Shown here one piece after another: positions 20,923 to 32,155 of a DNA stretch of 64,000 nucleotides; within the stretch, counting starts at the first letter, position 1, and the number at the start of each line of letters is the position of its first letter. Where the stretch lies: the NCBI RefSeq assembly GCF_001187865.1, contig NZ_LGIT01000003.1:62001-126000 (forward strand). Reading direction: 5' to 3'. Origin of the DNA: Klebsiella sp. RIT-PI-d. GTDB taxonomy: Bacteria; Pseudomonadota; Gammaproteobacteria; Enterobacterales; Enterobacteriaceae. Both the position numbers and the translations under genes were made by a program. The notes under the pieces are model-generated. The model saw only the letters and a program-made list of their open reading frames with translations. It did not search any database and was not told the origin of the DNA.

Positions 20923-21720
20923 TTAGAGATCATGTTCCTGGCGTTTTACTTCCTGCCAGACTTCTTCCATGGTCTGGAGATCGACGCCGGTCATTTCGAG
21001 GCCACGCGCGGTAATAATGCGCTCAACTTCGCGAAAACGGCGTTCAAATTTCAGGTTAGCTTTTTGCAGGGCAACCTCGGCTTTCACACCGAGATGGCGG
21101 GAAAGATTGACCGTTGCAAACAGCAAATCGCCCATTTCTTCTTCTACCCTGGCCTGATCGACCACGGCCTGGTGCGCTTCTTCCATCACTTCGTCAATCT
21201 CTTCGTGGACTTTATCCACAACCGGACCCAGCGAGGTCCAGTCAAAGCCCACGCCTGAACAGCGCTTCTGAATTTTTTGCGCCCGCATCAGCGCCGGAAA
21301 GCTGTGTGGAATATCGTCCAGCGCCGAATGCTGTGCTTTCTGCGCCCGCTCAGTACGTTTGATCTGTTCCCAGCGCGCCAGTACATCGGTACTGCTTCCC
21401 GCCGTCGCTTGCGCAAAAATATGCGGATGACGACGTTCAAGTTTGTCGCTAATGGCTGCACAAATATCATTAAAATCAAAGCGTCCCTCTTCCTGCGCCA
21501 TTTGCGCATAAAACACGACCTGAAAGAGCAGGTCGCCCAGTTCACCGCGCAGATCGTCAAAATCCTCACGCGAAATGGCATCCAGCACTTCGTAAGTTTC
21601 TTCCAGCGTGTACGGTGCAATGGTGGCAAAGGTCTGCTCTTTATCCCACGGACAGCCGGTTTCCGGGTCGCGCAGGCGCTGCATAATGCCGAGCAGGCGG
21701 TCAATTTGAGTCATTGTCAT
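20923..21720 (-). CDS. mazG: Nucleoside triphosphate pyrophosphohydrolase
   Basis: MazG hydrolyses NTPs and dNTPs to monophosphates and is thought to limit (p)ppGpp effects during starvation. The 265-residue protein holds two MazG domains, the first with TLEETYEVLDAI and the GELGDLLFQVVF metal-binding helix pair, the second with EEIDEVMEEAHQA and EEEMGDLLFATVN. E. coli MazG has 263 residues. It lies 80 bases after relA, and the mazEF toxin-antitoxin genes found between them in K-12 are missing. Confidence 0.97.
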   Translation of the reverse strand: MTMTQIDRLLGIMQRLRDPETGCPWDKEQTFATIAPYTLEETYEVLDAISREDFDDLRGELGDLLFQVVFYAQMAQEEGRFDFNDICAAISDKLERRHPHIFAQATAGSSTDVLARWEQIKRTERAQKAQHSALDDIPHSFPALMRAQKIQKRCSGVGFDWTSLGPVVDKVHEEIDEVMEEAHQAVVDQARVEEEMGDLLFATVNLSRHLGVKAEVALQKANLKFERRFREVERIITARGLEMTGVDLQTMEEVWQEVKRQEHDL

Positions 21721-21767
21721 ATCCTGGAAATAGAGGCCCGATAAATACAGCGGGATCGGGCAAAATG

Positions 21768-21789
21768 AGGCCGGAGCAGAGTCCGGCCT
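21768..21789. other. Hairpin between relA and mazG
   Basis: AGGCCGGA and TCCGGCCT enclose a six-base loop in the 80-base relA-mazG gap. On the minus strand it is followed only by CATTTTG, so it is at best a weak terminator. It may reduce read-through from relA to mazG. Confidence 0.5.
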
Positions 21790-21800
21790 GTCGTATAGTG

Positions 21801-24038
21801 TTAATTTCCGTGCAGTCGCCGCGCATCTATCACATCCGGCACCTGGTTGAGTTTACTGAGCACCCGCCCGAGCACCTGCAGATTGTAGATTTCGATGGTC
21901 ATATCAATATTGGCCAGCTGCTGTCTGGTATCGCTGCGGCTGGCAACGCCCAGTACATTTACTTTTTCGTTTGCCAGAATGGTGGTGATGTCGCGCAGCA
22001 GGCCGCTGCGATCGTTGGCGGTAACCCGAACCACCAGTGAATAGCCAGCAGAGTAGGTCTCCCCCCACACGGCATCGACAATACGTTCCGGCGCATGATT
22101 ACGCAGTTCTTCCAGCTGATCGCAGTCGGCCCGGTGAACGGAAATACCGCGCCCCTGAGTAATAAAGCCAACAATTTCATCGCCCGGGATCGGCTGGCAG
22201 CAGCGAGCAATATGGTGCATTAAATTACCCACACCCTCGACCACGACCCGGCCACTGTCTTTGCTGCTGCGGCTCGGTGGCGTATAGGTTTTTTGCTGAA
22301 GCTGCTTCAGCGCTGCCGCATCCTGCTCTGCCGCGCTTGGCTTATTAAACTGCGCCTGTAAGAAGTTCACCATCTGATTGAGACGGATATCGCCGCCGCC
22401 AATGGCCGCCAGCAGCTCGTCAATCTCGTTAAAGTTGTAGCGCGACAGTAAGGTTTTCTCAGCCTCTTTCAGGCTGATACCCAGATGCGTCAGCTCATCA
22501 TCGAGGATCTGGCGTCCGGCGAGAATGTTTTTATCCCGATCCTGCTTACGGAACCAGTTATGAACCTTAGCCCGCCCACGGCTGGTCGTAATGTAGCCCA
22601 GATTTGGGTTTAACCAGTCGCGACTTGGGTTCGGCTGTTTCTGGGTGATGATTTCAATCTGATCGCCCATTTGCAACTGATAGGTGAAAGGCACAATGCG
22701 ACCGCTAATTTTTGCCCCGATGCAGCGGTGTCCTACATCGCTGTGGATGTGGTAGGCAAAATCCAGCGGCGTAGAGCCTGCCGGCAGGTCAACCACATCA
22801 CCTTTTGGCGTAAAGACGTAGACGCGATCGTCAAACACCTGGCTGCGAACTTCATCAAGCAGTTCGCCAGAGTCGGCCATCTCCTCCTGCCAGGCAATTA
22901 GCTTACGCAGCCAGGCGATACGGTCTTCATGCCCGGAGCGTGCGCCGCCTGCCACGGTGCCTTCTTTGTATTTCCAGTGCGCGGCAACGCCCAGCTCCGC
23001 GTCTTCATGCATTTGTTTGGTACGGATCTGGATCTCAACGGTTTTCCCGCCCGGGCCTAATACCACGGTATGGATAGACTGATAGCCGTTAGGTTTCGGG
23101 TTCGCCACGTAGTCGTCGAATTCATCGGGCAGATGACGATAGTGCGTATGGACAATACCCAGCGCCGCATAACAGTCCTGTAAACGTTCGGCCACGATAC
23201 GCACCGCCCGCACGTCAAACAGCTCGTCGAAAGTAAGGTGCTTTTTCTGCATTTTGCGGAAGATGCTGTAGATGTGCTTGGGCCGTCCGTACACTTCGGC
23301 TTTAACGCCTTCGGTTTTAATCTCAGCGCGCAGGTGCCCCACAAACTCGTCGATGTACTGCTCGCGGTCGAGACGGCGCTCGTGCAGCAGCTTCGCGATG
23401 CGTTTGTACTCTTCCGGGTGCAGATAGCGGAAGCAGTAGTCTTCCAGCTCCCATTTCAACTGGCCGATCCCCAGACGGTTAGCCAGCGGCGCGTAAATAT
23501 TGGTGCACTCTTTGGCAGCCAACACGCGCTCGTCTTCCGGCGCGTCTTTGACATCACGCAGATGCGCGACCCGCTCCGCCAGCTTGATAACAACGCAGCG
23601 GAAATCATCGACCATTGCCAGCAGCATCCGACGAACGTTGTCGACCTGTTCAGAGGAGACGGAGTCGTTATGCGTGGCCTTCAGCTGGCGAATAGCCGCC
23701 ATATCGCGCACACCGTGGATCAGGACGACTACCGATTTACCGGCGGCTTCCTGCAACGTCTCTTCGCTGACCACGTTGTTATCTACCAGCGGAAACAGCA
23801 GCGCTGCGCGCAGGGTATCAATGTCCATACTCAACATAGAGAGGATCTCGACCATCTCCACGCCGCGCCAGAGAATGAGATGTGCGTCAGCATGCCCCTG
23901 CGTTTGTTGATGACAGTAGGCCCAGGTTTCGGCTAAGCGTTCACACGACTGCTGGCTGGAAATTCCCAGACTGGCGATCCATTTTTTCGGGTCAAACTCA
24001 CCCTCTTTATTCATATGTGAACTTCTTACCGCAACCAT
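21801..24038 (-). CDS. relA: GTP pyrophosphokinase (stringent response)
   Basis: RelA makes (p)ppGpp on ribosomes carrying uncharged tRNA. The 745 residues match E. coli (744). The N-terminal hydrolase-like domain lacks the HD pair (ALLFPLVDNNVVSEE), as in other RelA and unlike SpoT. The synthetase domain has YGRPKHIYSIFRKM and NPKPNGYQSIH, followed by TGS (VYVFTPKGDVVDLPAG), the zinc-finger region (HHIARCCQPIPGDE) and a C-terminal ACT domain. rlmD lies 52 bases upstream in the same direction. Confidence 0.99.
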   Translation of the reverse strand: MVAVRSSHMNKEGEFDPKKWIASLGISSQQSCERLAETWAYCHQQTQGHADAHLILWRGVEMVEILSMLSMDIDTLRAALLFPLVDNNVVSEETLQEAAGKSVVVLIHGVRDMAAIRQLKATHNDSVSSEQVDNVRRMLLAMVDDFRCVVIKLAERVAHLRDVKDAPEDERVLAAKECTNIYAPLANRLGIGQLKWELEDYCFRYLHPEEYKRIAKLLHERRLDREQYIDEFVGHLRAEIKTEGVKAEVYGRPKHIYSIFRKMQKKHLTFDELFDVRAVRIVAERLQDCYAALGIVHTHYRHLPDEFDDYVANPKPNGYQSIHTVVLGPGGKTVEIQIRTKQMHEDAELGVAAHWKYKEGTVAGGARSGHEDRIAWLRKLIAWQEEMADSGELLDEVRSQVFDDRVYVFTPKGDVVDLPAGSTPLDFAYHIHSDVGHRCIGAKISGRIVPFTYQLQMGDQIEIITQKQPNPSRDWLNPNLGYITTSRGRAKVHNWFRKQDRDKNILAGRQILDDELTHLGISLKEAEKTLLSRYNFNEIDELLAAIGGGDIRLNQMVNFLQAQFNKPSAAEQDAAALKQLQQKTYTPPSRSSKDSGRVVVEGVGNLMHHIARCCQPIPGDEIVGFITQGRGISVHRADCDQLEELRNHAPERIVDAVWGETYSAGYSLVVRVTANDRSGLLRDITTILANEKVNVLGVASRSDTRQQLANIDMTIEIYNLQVLGRVLSKLNQVPDVIDARRLHGN

Positions 24039-24090
24039 CGTCCTCTCCTTTCAGGGACCGGGCCTGCCGAATTCGACAAGCCAACGCTAT

Positions 24091-25389
24091 TTATTGATGC
24101 TCAAACAGCACCATTGATTCCAGATGCCCAGTGTGCGGGAACATGTCCAGCATTGCCAGCCGCTGAATCTGGTAACCGGCCTTAAGCATCGCCTCACTGT
24201 CACGCGCCAGCGTCGCCGGATTGCAGGACACGTACACTACGCGGCGCGGCGCTAACTTTATGATATGCTGCATAACGCCCGGCGCACCGGCGCGGGCTGG
24301 ATCGAGCAGTATTTTATCAAAACCCTGCTGCGCCCACGGCTGTTTCATAACATCTTCTTCAAGATTTTCATGAAAAAACGTCACATTATGCAAGTTGTTT
24401 TGTGCTGCATTCTGCTGTCCTTTCGCCACCAGGGCCGCTACGCCTTCCACACCGACCACACTTGCCGCGCGTCTGGCGAGCGGTAACGTAAAGTTGCCCA
24501 TACCGCAGAACAGATCCAGCACGCGATCGTCAGGCTGGAGATCCAGCCACTCAAGCGCGGCCGCCACCATTTGCTGATTCACCCGATCGTTGACCTGAAT
24601 AAAGTCGCGGGGACTGAACGTTAAGCGTAGTCCGTCTGACTGATACCACGGCGCTTTAATTGTTACGGATTCAAGTATCTCGCTTTGCGGCGCAAGGTAC
24701 AGCGCAAGGTCCTCAGAATGCGAAAAGCGTTCCAGTTTTTCGATATCATCGTCAGAAAGTGCTGCCGTATGGCGCAATACCATCAGCGGCCCGTTGTCGG
24801 CAAGTACCAGTTCCACATGCCCGAGCCGGCGTACTGATTTCAGGCTGGAGAGGCATTGCCGAATTTTCGGCAGTAACGCGTCAAGACGGGGCGTCAAAAC
24901 GGGGCATTGCCCGATATCGACGATATCGCTGGCATGTGCCTGACGAAATCCCATTTGCAGGTGCTGGGTTTTGGGTTGGTAATTGAGGCTCAGGCGCGCA
25001 CGACGCCGGTATCCCCAGGGTTCTCCGGCAATAACGGTATCGACGTCGCGTTTCATCAGCCTGGCAAGGGCAGCCCGCTTGCTGCTCTGCTGGAGGGCAA
25101 TGCTTACATGCTGCTGCTGGCAGCCGCCGCATACGCCAAAATGGGGGCAGCGCGGCGTGACCCGCTGATTGCTGTCGCTGAGACGACGTTTTACCTGGGC
25201 AAGAGAATACTGTTTTTTATCCTCGGTAATGACGACTTCCGCGCGCTCATTTGGTAATAATCCCGGAATAAATAGCAGCTTACCGTTATGGCGTGCTACG
25301 CCCTGACCAAAGGCATCGAGGTCATTTACCGTCACTGTTATGATCTGACGCGTCGTCACACGTCGTTTTGCAGAGTAGAATTGTGCCAT
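24091..25389 (-). CDS. rlmD: 23S rRNA m5U1939 methyltransferase
   Basis: RlmD (RumA) methylates U1939 of 23S rRNA with SAM. The 432-residue protein has an N-terminal TRAM domain ([24 protein letters not shown]), 4Fe-4S cysteines in [11 protein letters not shown], the SAM motif [16 protein letters not shown] and the nucleophile region [13 protein letters not shown]. The start [10 protein letters not shown] at 25389 matches E. coli; an in-frame ATG six codons earlier (25407) is less likely. Divergent from barA across 57 bases. Confidence 0.97.
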   Translation of the reverse strand: MAQFYSAKRRVTTRQIITVTVNDLDAFGQGVARHNGKLLFIPGLLPNERAEVVITEDKKQYSLAQVKRRLSDSNQRVTPRCPHFGVCGGCQQQHVSIALQQSSKRAALARLMKRDVDTVIAGEPWGYRRRARLSLNYQPKTQHLQMGFRQAHASDIVDIGQCPVLTPRLDALLPKIRQCLSSLKSVRRLGHVELVLADNGPLMVLRHTAALSDDDIEKLERFSHSEDLALYLAPQSEILESVTIKAPWYQSDGLRLTFSPRDFIQVNDRVNQQMVAAALEWLDLQPDDRVLDLFCGMGNFTLPLARRAASVVGVEGVAALVAKGQQNAAQNNLHNVTFFHENLEEDVMKQPWAQQGFDKILLDPARAGAPGVMQHIIKLAPRRVVYVSCNPATLARDSEAMLKAGYQIQRLAMLDMFPHTGHLESMVLFEHQ

Positions 25390-25446
25390 CGTAGAGATTT
25401 TTCTCAATCAAACATAATGACGCTAATTGTCCCATAACGGAACTCC

Positions 25447-28194
25447 ATGACCAACTACAGCCTGCGCGCTCGCATGATGATTTTGATCCTGGCCCCTACC
25501 GTCCTGATCGGTTTGCTGCTCAGTGTCTTCTTTGTTGTACATCGCTATAACGACTTACAGAGTCAGCTGGAAGATGCCGGTGCCAGCATCATTGAGCCTC
25601 TGGCGGTTTCCAGCGAGTACGGCATGAACCTGCAAAATCATGAATCTATTGGTCAACTGATTAGCCTGTTACACCGCCGCCATTCCGACATTGTGCGGGC
25701 AATTTCCGTTTATGATGAAAATAATAAACTGTTTGTCACCTCAAATTATCATCTGGATCCTGACAGACTGCGCCTGCGTAAAGGCGAGCCTATACCGCGC
25801 ACCCTGAGCGTAATGCGCCACGGCGACATCATGATCCTGCGTACGCCGATCCTCACGGAGAGTTATTCGCCTGACGAATCGGCTATTTCAGATGCGAAGA
25901 CATCCAACAATATGCTGGGTTATGTCGCACTGGAGCTGGATCTTAAGTCGGTACGTCTTCAACAGTATAAAGAGATTTTTATCTCCAGCATGATGATGCT
26001 GTTTTGCATCGGTATCGCCCTGGTATTTGGCTGGCGATTAATGCGTGATGTGACCAGTCCGATACGCAATATGGTGAATACGGTAGACCGCATCCGGCGT
26101 GGGCAACTGGACAGCCGCGTTGAGGGCTTTATGCTGGGCGAGCTGGATATGCTGAAAAATGGCATTAACTCAATGGCGATGTCGCTGGCGGCTTATCACG
26201 AAGAGATGCAGCATAATGTCGATCAGGCGACGTCCGATCTGCGCGAGACGCTCGAGCAGATGGAGATCCAGAATGTTGAGCTGGGTCTTGCCAAGAAACG
26301 CGCTCAGGAAGCAGCACGCATCAAGTCTGAGTTTCTTGCCAATATGTCGCACGAGCTGCGTACCCCGCTCAACGGCGTAATTGGTTTTACACGCCTGACG
26401 CTTAAAACCGAGCTGAATTCAACCCAGCGCGATCATCTCAATACTATCGAGCGTTCAGCGAATAACCTGCTGACTATTATCAATGATGTCCTCGACTTCT
26501 CTAAACTGGAAGCGGGTAAATTGCTGCTGGAAAGTATTCCTTTTCCGCTGCGCAATCTGCTGGATGACGTTATTACCCTGCTGGCTCATTCTGCGCACGA
26601 TAAAGGCCTGGAACTGACGCTGACGATTAAAAACGATGTTCCGGATAACGTTATTGGCGATCCGCTTCGTTTACAGCAGGTCATTACTAATCTGCTGGGC
26701 AATGCGATTAAATTTACCGAGCACGGCAATATTGATGTGGTTGTTGATAAACGTGCGCTCAGTAACACTAACGTCCAGCTGGAGATCCAGATCCGCGATA
26801 CCGGCATCGGTATTCCGGAAGCCGATCAGTCGCGGCTGTTTCAGGCATTTCGCCAGGCCGATGCCAGCATCTCCCGTCGCCACGGCGGGACCGGGCTGGG
26901 GCTGGCGATCACCCAGCGGCTGGTGAATGAGATGGGCGGCGACATTTCTTTCCACAGTCAGCCCAATCGCGGATCGACCTTCTGGTTCCACGTCAGTCTG
27001 GATCTCAATCCTAACGTGATTTCCGAAGCGCCGTTAACGCATTGCCTGGTCGGTAAACGTCTGGCCTATATCGAAGCCAACGTCACTGCGGCCCAATCCA
27101 CAATGGACCTGCTCTCGACCACACCGCTGGAGGTGATCTACAGTCCAACCCTCGCCAGCCTGCCGGAAGATCATTACGATATCCTGCTGGCCGGAATGCC
27201 GGTTTCCGTACGTGAGCTGAGTATGCATCATGACAAACTGGCCCACGCGCGCAGTATGACTGATTATCTGATTCTGGCTCTGCCCTGCCATGCGCAGGTT
27301 AATGCCGAAACGCTAAAACAGGACGGTGCCGCGGCCTGCCTGCTGAAACCTCTCACCCAGATCCGCCTGTTACCCGCCCTGCTGGGATACGGTCGTTTTA
27401 AACATGCGCCTGCGCCGGTTGGCGAAAATCCTAAATTGCCGATGTCGGTGATGGCCGTGGATGACAATCCCGCTAACCTCAAACTGATCGGTGCCCTGCT
27501 GGACGATGTGGTCACCCACGTGGAGCTTTGCGACAGCGGACAGCACGCGGTAAATCTGGCGAAAGGTATGCCCTTCGATGTGATCCTGATGGATATTCAG
27601 ATGCCGGAAATGGACGGTATTCGCGCCTGTGAGCTGATTCGGCAGCTGCCTCACCAGCAGCAAACGCCGATTATTGCAGTGACGGCACACGCTATGGCTG
27701 GTCAGCGAAAAAAATTGTTGAGTGCCGGAATGAACGACTATCTGGCGAAGCCCATTGAAGAAGATCGATTGTATCAATTGTTGCTGCGCTATCAGCCCGG
27801 GTTAACCGTTGCAGTGACCACACCCGTAGAAGGCCGGATACCGGTGAATCAGAATGCCACGCTGGACTGGCAGCTGGCACTACGTCAGGCCGCGGGTAAA
27901 ACCGATCTCGCTCGTGAAATGCTGGAAATGCTGGTTCAGTTTCTTCAGGAGGTTCGCCAGCACGTGAATCGTCAGCTGGCTGGAGAAGAGATGCAGCTAA
28001 TGGATATTATCCATAAACTGCACGGAAGCTGCGGCTATAGCGGAGTGCCGTGCCTGAAAAATTTATGTCAGTTAATTGAACAGCAGTTACGTAGCGGTAT
28101 ACCCGCAGCGGAACTGGAACCTGAACTGCTGGAGCTGCTGGATGAAATGGATAACGTCAGCCGGGAAGCTAAAAAAATTCTGGCTAAAGCGTAG
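25447..28194 (+). CDS. barA: Hybrid sensor histidine kinase BarA
   Basis: BarA senses short-chain carboxylates and passes phosphate to the response regulator UvrY, which turns on csrB and csrC. The 915-residue tripartite kinase has membrane segments near 10-31 and 176-198 with a periplasmic sensor between them, a HAMP linker (residues about 200-255), the autophosphorylated His302 in [12 protein letters not shown], an ATPase domain with GGTGLGLAI, a receiver with Asp716 in [13 protein letters not shown], and a C-terminal Hpt domain with HKLHGS at 856-861. All phosphorelay residues are intact. Its downstream target csrB lies about 7 kb to the right in this window; uvrY does not. Confidence 0.98.
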   Translation: MTNYSLRARMMILILAPTVLIGLLLSVFFVVHRYNDLQSQLEDAGASIIEPLAVSSEYGMNLQNHESIGQLISLLHRRHSDIVRAISVYDENNKLFVTSNYHLDPDRLRLRKGEPIPRTLSVMRHGDIMILRTPILTESYSPDESAISDAKTSNNMLGYVALELDLKSVRLQQYKEIFISSMMMLFCIGIALVFGWRLMRDVTSPIRNMVNTVDRIRRGQLDSRVEGFMLGELDMLKNGINSMAMSLAAYHEEMQHNVDQATSDLRETLEQMEIQNVELGLAKKRAQEAARIKSEFLANMSHELRTPLNGVIGFTRLTLKTELNSTQRDHLNTIERSANNLLTIINDVLDFSKLEAGKLLLESIPFPLRNLLDDVITLLAHSAHDKGLELTLTIKNDVPDNVIGDPLRLQQVITNLLGNAIKFTEHGNIDVVVDKRALSNTNVQLEIQIRDTGIGIPEADQSRLFQAFRQADASISRRHGGTGLGLAITQRLVNEMGGDISFHSQPNRGSTFWFHVSLDLNPNVISEAPLTHCLVGKRLAYIEANVTAAQSTMDLLSTTPLEVIYSPTLASLPEDHYDILLAGMPVSVRELSMHHDKLAHARSMTDYLILALPCHAQVNAETLKQDGAAACLLKPLTQIRLLPALLGYGRFKHAPAPVGENPKLPMSVMAVDDNPANLKLIGALLDDVVTHVELCDSGQHAVNLAKGMPFDVILMDIQMPEMDGIRACELIRQLPHQQQTPIIAVTAHAMAGQRKKLLSAGMNDYLAKPIEEDRLYQLLLRYQPGLTVAVTTPVEGRIPVNQNATLDWQLALRQAAGKTDLAREMLEMLVQFLQEVRQHVNRQLAGEEMQLMDIIHKLHGSCGYSGVPCLKNLCQLIEQQLRSGIPAAELEPELLELLDEMDNVSREAKKILAKA

Positions 28195-28232
28195 GGCTGA
28201 AAAAGGGCAGCGGCGTTGCTCGGCCCGTGACG

Positions 28233-29375
28233 TTATGCGGTACGCTGTCCGGCTTTGAAGACGGCGGCGATATTACGCGCGCTCATACGCACATTGTCGT
28301 TGGCGCTCGTTAGCGCGTCTTCAAGGGTACAAATGTTATAAATCACGCTGAATACCGCATCAAGCCCGTGTTGGTGTACCACGCCGACATCGGCGGTAAG
28401 ACTGCCGGCAATACCGATAACCGGTTTATGATAACGTTTGGCTATGCGGGCGACGCCAACCGGCACTTTACCGTGGATAGTCTGGCTGTCGATGCGGCCT
28501 TCACCGGTTATAACCAGATCGGCATCGGCTACCTGCTCATCCAGCTTCAGCGCATCGGTGACAATTTCAATACCCTGACGCAGGCGGGCATTGCAAAACG
28601 CATATAGCGCAACGCCCATTCCCCCGGCTGCGCCGCCCCCTTTCAGATCAAGAACGTCGATATGTAAATCGCGGGCAATGAGTTGCGCATAGTGCTCCAG
28701 CGCGCTGTCCAGCCGGGCGATCATCTCCTTGTTCGCCCCTTTTTGTGGGCCAAATATGGCTGACGCGCCGTTTTCACCCGTTAGCGTATTGGTGACATCG
28801 CAGGCAACCTCGATACGACATTCAGCCAGACGGGCATCCAGTTCGCTGATATCAATCTGCGCCAGCGTTTCCAGCCCGCCGCCGCCAGGAACGATAGGGT
28901 TACCATGTTTATCGAGGAGTTTCGCGCCCAGCGCCTGGACCATTCCTGCTCCGCCGTCATTGGTGGCGCTGCCGCCAATACCGATAATAAAGTGTCTGGC
29001 ACCGTTATCCAGCGCGTGGCGGATCAGTTCACCAGTACCCCAGGTCGTGGTTTTAAGTGGATTACGTTTTGCACAGGGAACCCGTTCAAGGCCGCTTGCC
29101 GCCGCCATCTCAATAAACGCGCACTGTTCGTCACCGGAAATACCATAAAAACTGTTCACCGGCTCACCAAGCGGACCGGTGACGTCAACCTCTATTCTTC
29201 GGCCGCCAGTCGCCGCGACCATGGCTTCAACGGTGCCTTCACCCCCATCCGCCATTGGTAATTTAACGTACTGTGCATCAGGATAGATTTCACGAAAACC
29301 CTGTTCTATCGCGGTGGCAACCTGCAAAGCGCTCAGGCTTTCTTTGTAAGAATCCGGTGCGATAACTATTTTCAT
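28233..29375 (-). CDS. garK: Glycerate 2-kinase
   Basis: GarK phosphorylates D-glycerate to 2-phosphoglycerate, the last step of glucarate and galactarate use. The 380-residue protein begins KIVIAPDSYKESLSA and contains GIGGSATNDGGAGMVQALG, VACDVTN, FGPQKGA and TGEGRIDSQT..GKVP, all features of the glycerate kinase GarK/GlxK family. It closely resembles E. coli GarK, which in K-12 lies in the gar operon and not here. As last gene of gudP-gudX-gudD-garK it completes the pathway inside one operon. It is convergent with barA, 38 bases away, with no obvious terminator between. Confidence 0.92.
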   Translation of the reverse strand: MKIVIAPDSYKESLSALQVATAIEQGFREIYPDAQYVKLPMADGGEGTVEAMVAATGGRRIEVDVTGPLGEPVNSFYGISGDEQCAFIEMAAASGLERVPCAKRNPLKTTTWGTGELIRHALDNGARHFIIGIGGSATNDGGAGMVQALGAKLLDKHGNPIVPGGGGLETLAQIDISELDARLAECRIEVACDVTNTLTGENGASAIFGPQKGANKEMIARLDSALEHYAQLIARDLHIDVLDLKGGGAAGGMGVALYAFCNARLRQGIEIVTDALKLDEQVADADLVITGEGRIDSQTIHGKVPVGVARIAKRYHKPVIGIAGSLTADVGVVHQHGLDAVFSVIYNICTLEDALTSANDNVRMSARNIAAVFKAGQRTA

Positions 29376-29453
29376 AAAAAATCCTTTTACATAAAGTCTG
29401 GATTACGCCGCGGCCAGCAAAAGGGCCAATCGCCGGGATTGACCCTGGTTCGG

Positions 29454-30794
29454 TTAACGTACCATGCACGGCCGTTTATTGTTAAACGTCCAGTTCGGGA
29501 TCAGATACTGCATTCCCATTGCATCGTCGCGCGCGCCCAGACCATGCTTCTGATACAGTTCGTTGGCTTTCATCACCTGATCCATGTCCAGTTCAACGCC
29601 CAGCCCTGGCGTCGATGGCACCTGAACCATCCCACCTTTGATTTCAAACGGTTGTCTGGTCAAACGCTGATTCCCTTCCTGCCAAATCCAGTGGGTATCA
29701 ATTGCCGTGATTTTGCCCGGTGCCGCCGCCGCAACATGGGTGAACATCGCCAGTGAGATATCAAAATGGTTATTCGAGTGTGAACCCCAGGTCAGGCCGA
29801 ATTCGTGACACATTTGTGCGACGCGCACCGAGCCCTGCATGGTCCAGAAGTGCGGATCGGCCAGCGGAATATCAACTGATTGCAGGGAGAGCGTGTGCCC
29901 CATCTGACGCCAGTCGGTAGCGATCATATTGGTGGCGGTTGGCAGCCCGGTAGCGCGGCGGAATTCGGCCATTACTTCACGTCCGGAGAAGCCCTGCTCT
30001 GCGCCACACGGATCTTCTGCATAGGCCAGCGATCCTTTGAGGTATTTACCGATTTTAATCGCTTCATCCAGCGGCCATGCGCCGTTCGGATCGAGGGTTA
30101 CGCGAGCCTCAGGGAAACGTTTTGCCAGCGCAACGATTGATTCTGCTTCTTCTTCACCCGCCAGCACGCCGCCTTTGAGTTTAAAATCGTTAAAGCCGTA
30201 TTTCTCATATGCCGCTTCGGCCAGACGTACCACCGCATCCGGGGTCATCGCTTCGTCATGACGCAGACGATACCAGTCACACGACTCATCTGGCTGACTC
30301 TGATAAGGCAGCGGCGTGGCTTTACGATCGCCGACAAAGAACAGATAACCGAGCATTTCTACTTCGCTACGCTGTTGGCCATCGCCCAGCAGTGATGCCA
30401 CGTTCACACCCAGGTGCTGACCCAGCAAATCGAGCAGCGCGGCTTCAATGCCGGTCACCACGTGGATGGTGGTACGCAGGTCAAACGTCTGCAATCCGCG
30501 GCCGCCTGAATCACGGTCGGCAAAGTTATTGCGCACTGCAGTTAAGATATTTTTATACTCACCCAGCGTTTTACCGACCACCAGTTGAGCCGCCTCTTCC
30601 AGCGTCTGGCGGATTTTTTCGCCGCCGGGAATTTCGCCCACCCCGGTATGACCTGAGTTGTCTTTGATAATAACGATATTACGAGTAAAGAACGGTGCGT
30701 GCGCGCCGCTCAGGTTCATTAACATACTGTCGTGACCGGCTACCGGGATCACCTGCATAGTAGTCACAACAGGCGTAGAAGTCTGCGTTGTCAT
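29454..30794 (-). CDS. gudD: D-glucarate dehydratase
   Basis: GudD dehydrates D-glucarate to 5-keto-4-deoxyglucarate; it is an enolase-superfamily enzyme. The 446 residues are nearly those of E. coli GudD ([33 protein letters not shown] with the KxK general base, LDPNGAW and AEDPCGAEQ for Mg ligands, GSHSNNHFD with the His of the His-Asp pair, [11 protein letters not shown]). It begins 18 bases after gudX and is 78 bases upstream of garK. Confidence 0.97.
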   Translation of the reverse strand: MTTQTSTPVVTTMQVIPVAGHDSMLMNLSGAHAPFFTRNIVIIKDNSGHTGVGEIPGGEKIRQTLEEAAQLVVGKTLGEYKNILTAVRNNFADRDSGGRGLQTFDLRTTIHVVTGIEAALLDLLGQHLGVNVASLLGDGQQRSEVEMLGYLFFVGDRKATPLPYQSQPDESCDWYRLRHDEAMTPDAVVRLAEAAYEKYGFNDFKLKGGVLAGEEEAESIVALAKRFPEARVTLDPNGAWPLDEAIKIGKYLKGSLAYAEDPCGAEQGFSGREVMAEFRRATGLPTATNMIATDWRQMGHTLSLQSVDIPLADPHFWTMQGSVRVAQMCHEFGLTWGSHSNNHFDISLAMFTHVAAAAPGKITAIDTHWIWQEGNQRLTRQPFEIKGGMVQVPSTPGLGVELDMDQVMKANELYQKHGLGARDDAMGMQYLIPNWTFNNKRPCMVR

Positions 30795-30812
30795 TATTTC
30801 ATCCTTTTTTAA

Positions 30813-32153
30813 TCAGTGACGGCCGAAAACAGGACGTTTACGGTCAAATGTCCAGCCGGGGATCAGATATTGCATCGGGCCTGCATCATTACGTGCGCCC
30901 CCTGGCAGCGTTTTATACGCCTCATGCGCTTTTTGTATCCGATCCCAGTCAAGCTCTACGCCAAGTCCTGGCGCATCCGGTACGGCAATTTTGCCGTCTT
31001 TTATTTCCAGCGGATTTTTAGTCAGGCGGCAATCGCCCTCCTGCCAAATCCAGTGAGTATCAATGGCGGTAGGGGTACCCGGCGCGGCTGCACCGACGTG
31101 AGTAAACATCGCCAGCGAAATATCAAAGTGGTTATTGGAGTGGCAACCCCAGGTTAAGCCCCAGTCATCACACAGTTGTGCCACGCGCACCGCGCCTGAG
31201 AGCGTCCAGAAATGAGGGTCGGCCAGCGGAATATCCACCGCGTTAAGCATTACCGCGTGCCCCATTTCACGCCAGTTGGTGGCGATCATGTTAGTGGCAA
31301 CCGGCAGGCCAGTGGCGCGCCGGAATTCGGCCATCACTTCGCGCCCTGAGAAGCCCTGCTCTGCACCGCACGGATCTTCCGCGTAGGTCAGCACATCATT
31401 TAGCCCTTTGCACAATGCGATGGCCTCATCCAGCAGCCACGCGCCGTTGGGATCAACCGTGATCCGCGCCTGCGGAAAGCGTTTTTTCAGCGCGCGAACT
31501 GTTTCAATTTCCTGCTCGCCCGGCAAAACACCGCCTTTGAGTTTAAAGTCTTTGAAACCATAGCGATCCTGTGACGCTTCCGCCAGACGCACCACCGCAT
31601 CGTGGGTCAATGCCTCCTGGTGACGCAGGTGATACCAGTCGTGGCTTCCCGGCGTGGTTTCCAGATAAGGCAGGTCGGTTTTGGTACGGTCGCCAACGTA
31701 GAACAGATAACCGAGAACCGTAACCGCATCCCGCTGTTTTCCCGGTCCAAGCAGCTCACAGACCGGTACATTGAGCGTTTTACCCAGCAGATCCAGCAGT
31801 GCAGCTTCAAGGGCCGCCACTGCGTTGACCCGCAGTTCAAACGTCCATGCGCCTTTACCGAAGGTATCAAAATCAGCAGCCTGATTCCCTTTATGAACGC
31901 GTTGCACGACCTGATTCAGACGTGCAACCTCCTGACCGACAACCATCGGAATGGCGTCGGTCAGCGTTTTCAGGATCACTTCACCGCCAGGTGCCTCCCC
32001 AACGCCGGTATGACCGGCGTTGTCCGTGAGCACCACGATATTACGGGTAAAGTAAGCATTATGCGCACCGCCAATATTCAGCAGCATGCTGTCATGACCG
32101 GCCACCGGAATGACCTTCATATCAGTGACTATTGGACTTGATTGCGTTGTCAT
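30813..32153 (-). CDS. gudX: Glucarate dehydratase-related protein
   Basis: GudX is a paralogue of GudD of the same length (446 residues). Its role is not settled; the E. coli protein is described as related to glucarate dehydratase with poor activity. The sequence matches E. coli GudX ([65 protein letters not shown]). The [20 protein letters not shown] and CHSNNHFD catalytic segments are all kept, so no visible residue explains a loss of activity. It lies two bases after gudP, and coupled translation with gudP is likely. Confidence 0.95.
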   Translation of the reverse strand: MTTQSSPIVTDMKVIPVAGHDSMLLNIGGAHNAYFTRNIVVLTDNAGHTGVGEAPGGEVILKTLTDAIPMVVGQEVARLNQVVQRVHKGNQAADFDTFGKGAWTFELRVNAVAALEAALLDLLGKTLNVPVCELLGPGKQRDAVTVLGYLFYVGDRTKTDLPYLETTPGSHDWYHLRHQEALTHDAVVRLAEASQDRYGFKDFKLKGGVLPGEQEIETVRALKKRFPQARITVDPNGAWLLDEAIALCKGLNDVLTYAEDPCGAEQGFSGREVMAEFRRATGLPVATNMIATNWREMGHAVMLNAVDIPLADPHFWTLSGAVRVAQLCDDWGLTWGCHSNNHFDISLAMFTHVGAAAPGTPTAIDTHWIWQEGDCRLTKNPLEIKDGKIAVPDAPGLGVELDWDRIQKAHEAYKTLPGGARNDAGPMQYLIPGWTFDRKRPVFGRH

Positions 32154-32155
32154 TA

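Noticed and set aside
23238-23936. 232-codon frame opposite relA
   Set aside because: Antisense shadow in a G+C-balanced conserved gene; no independent start signals.
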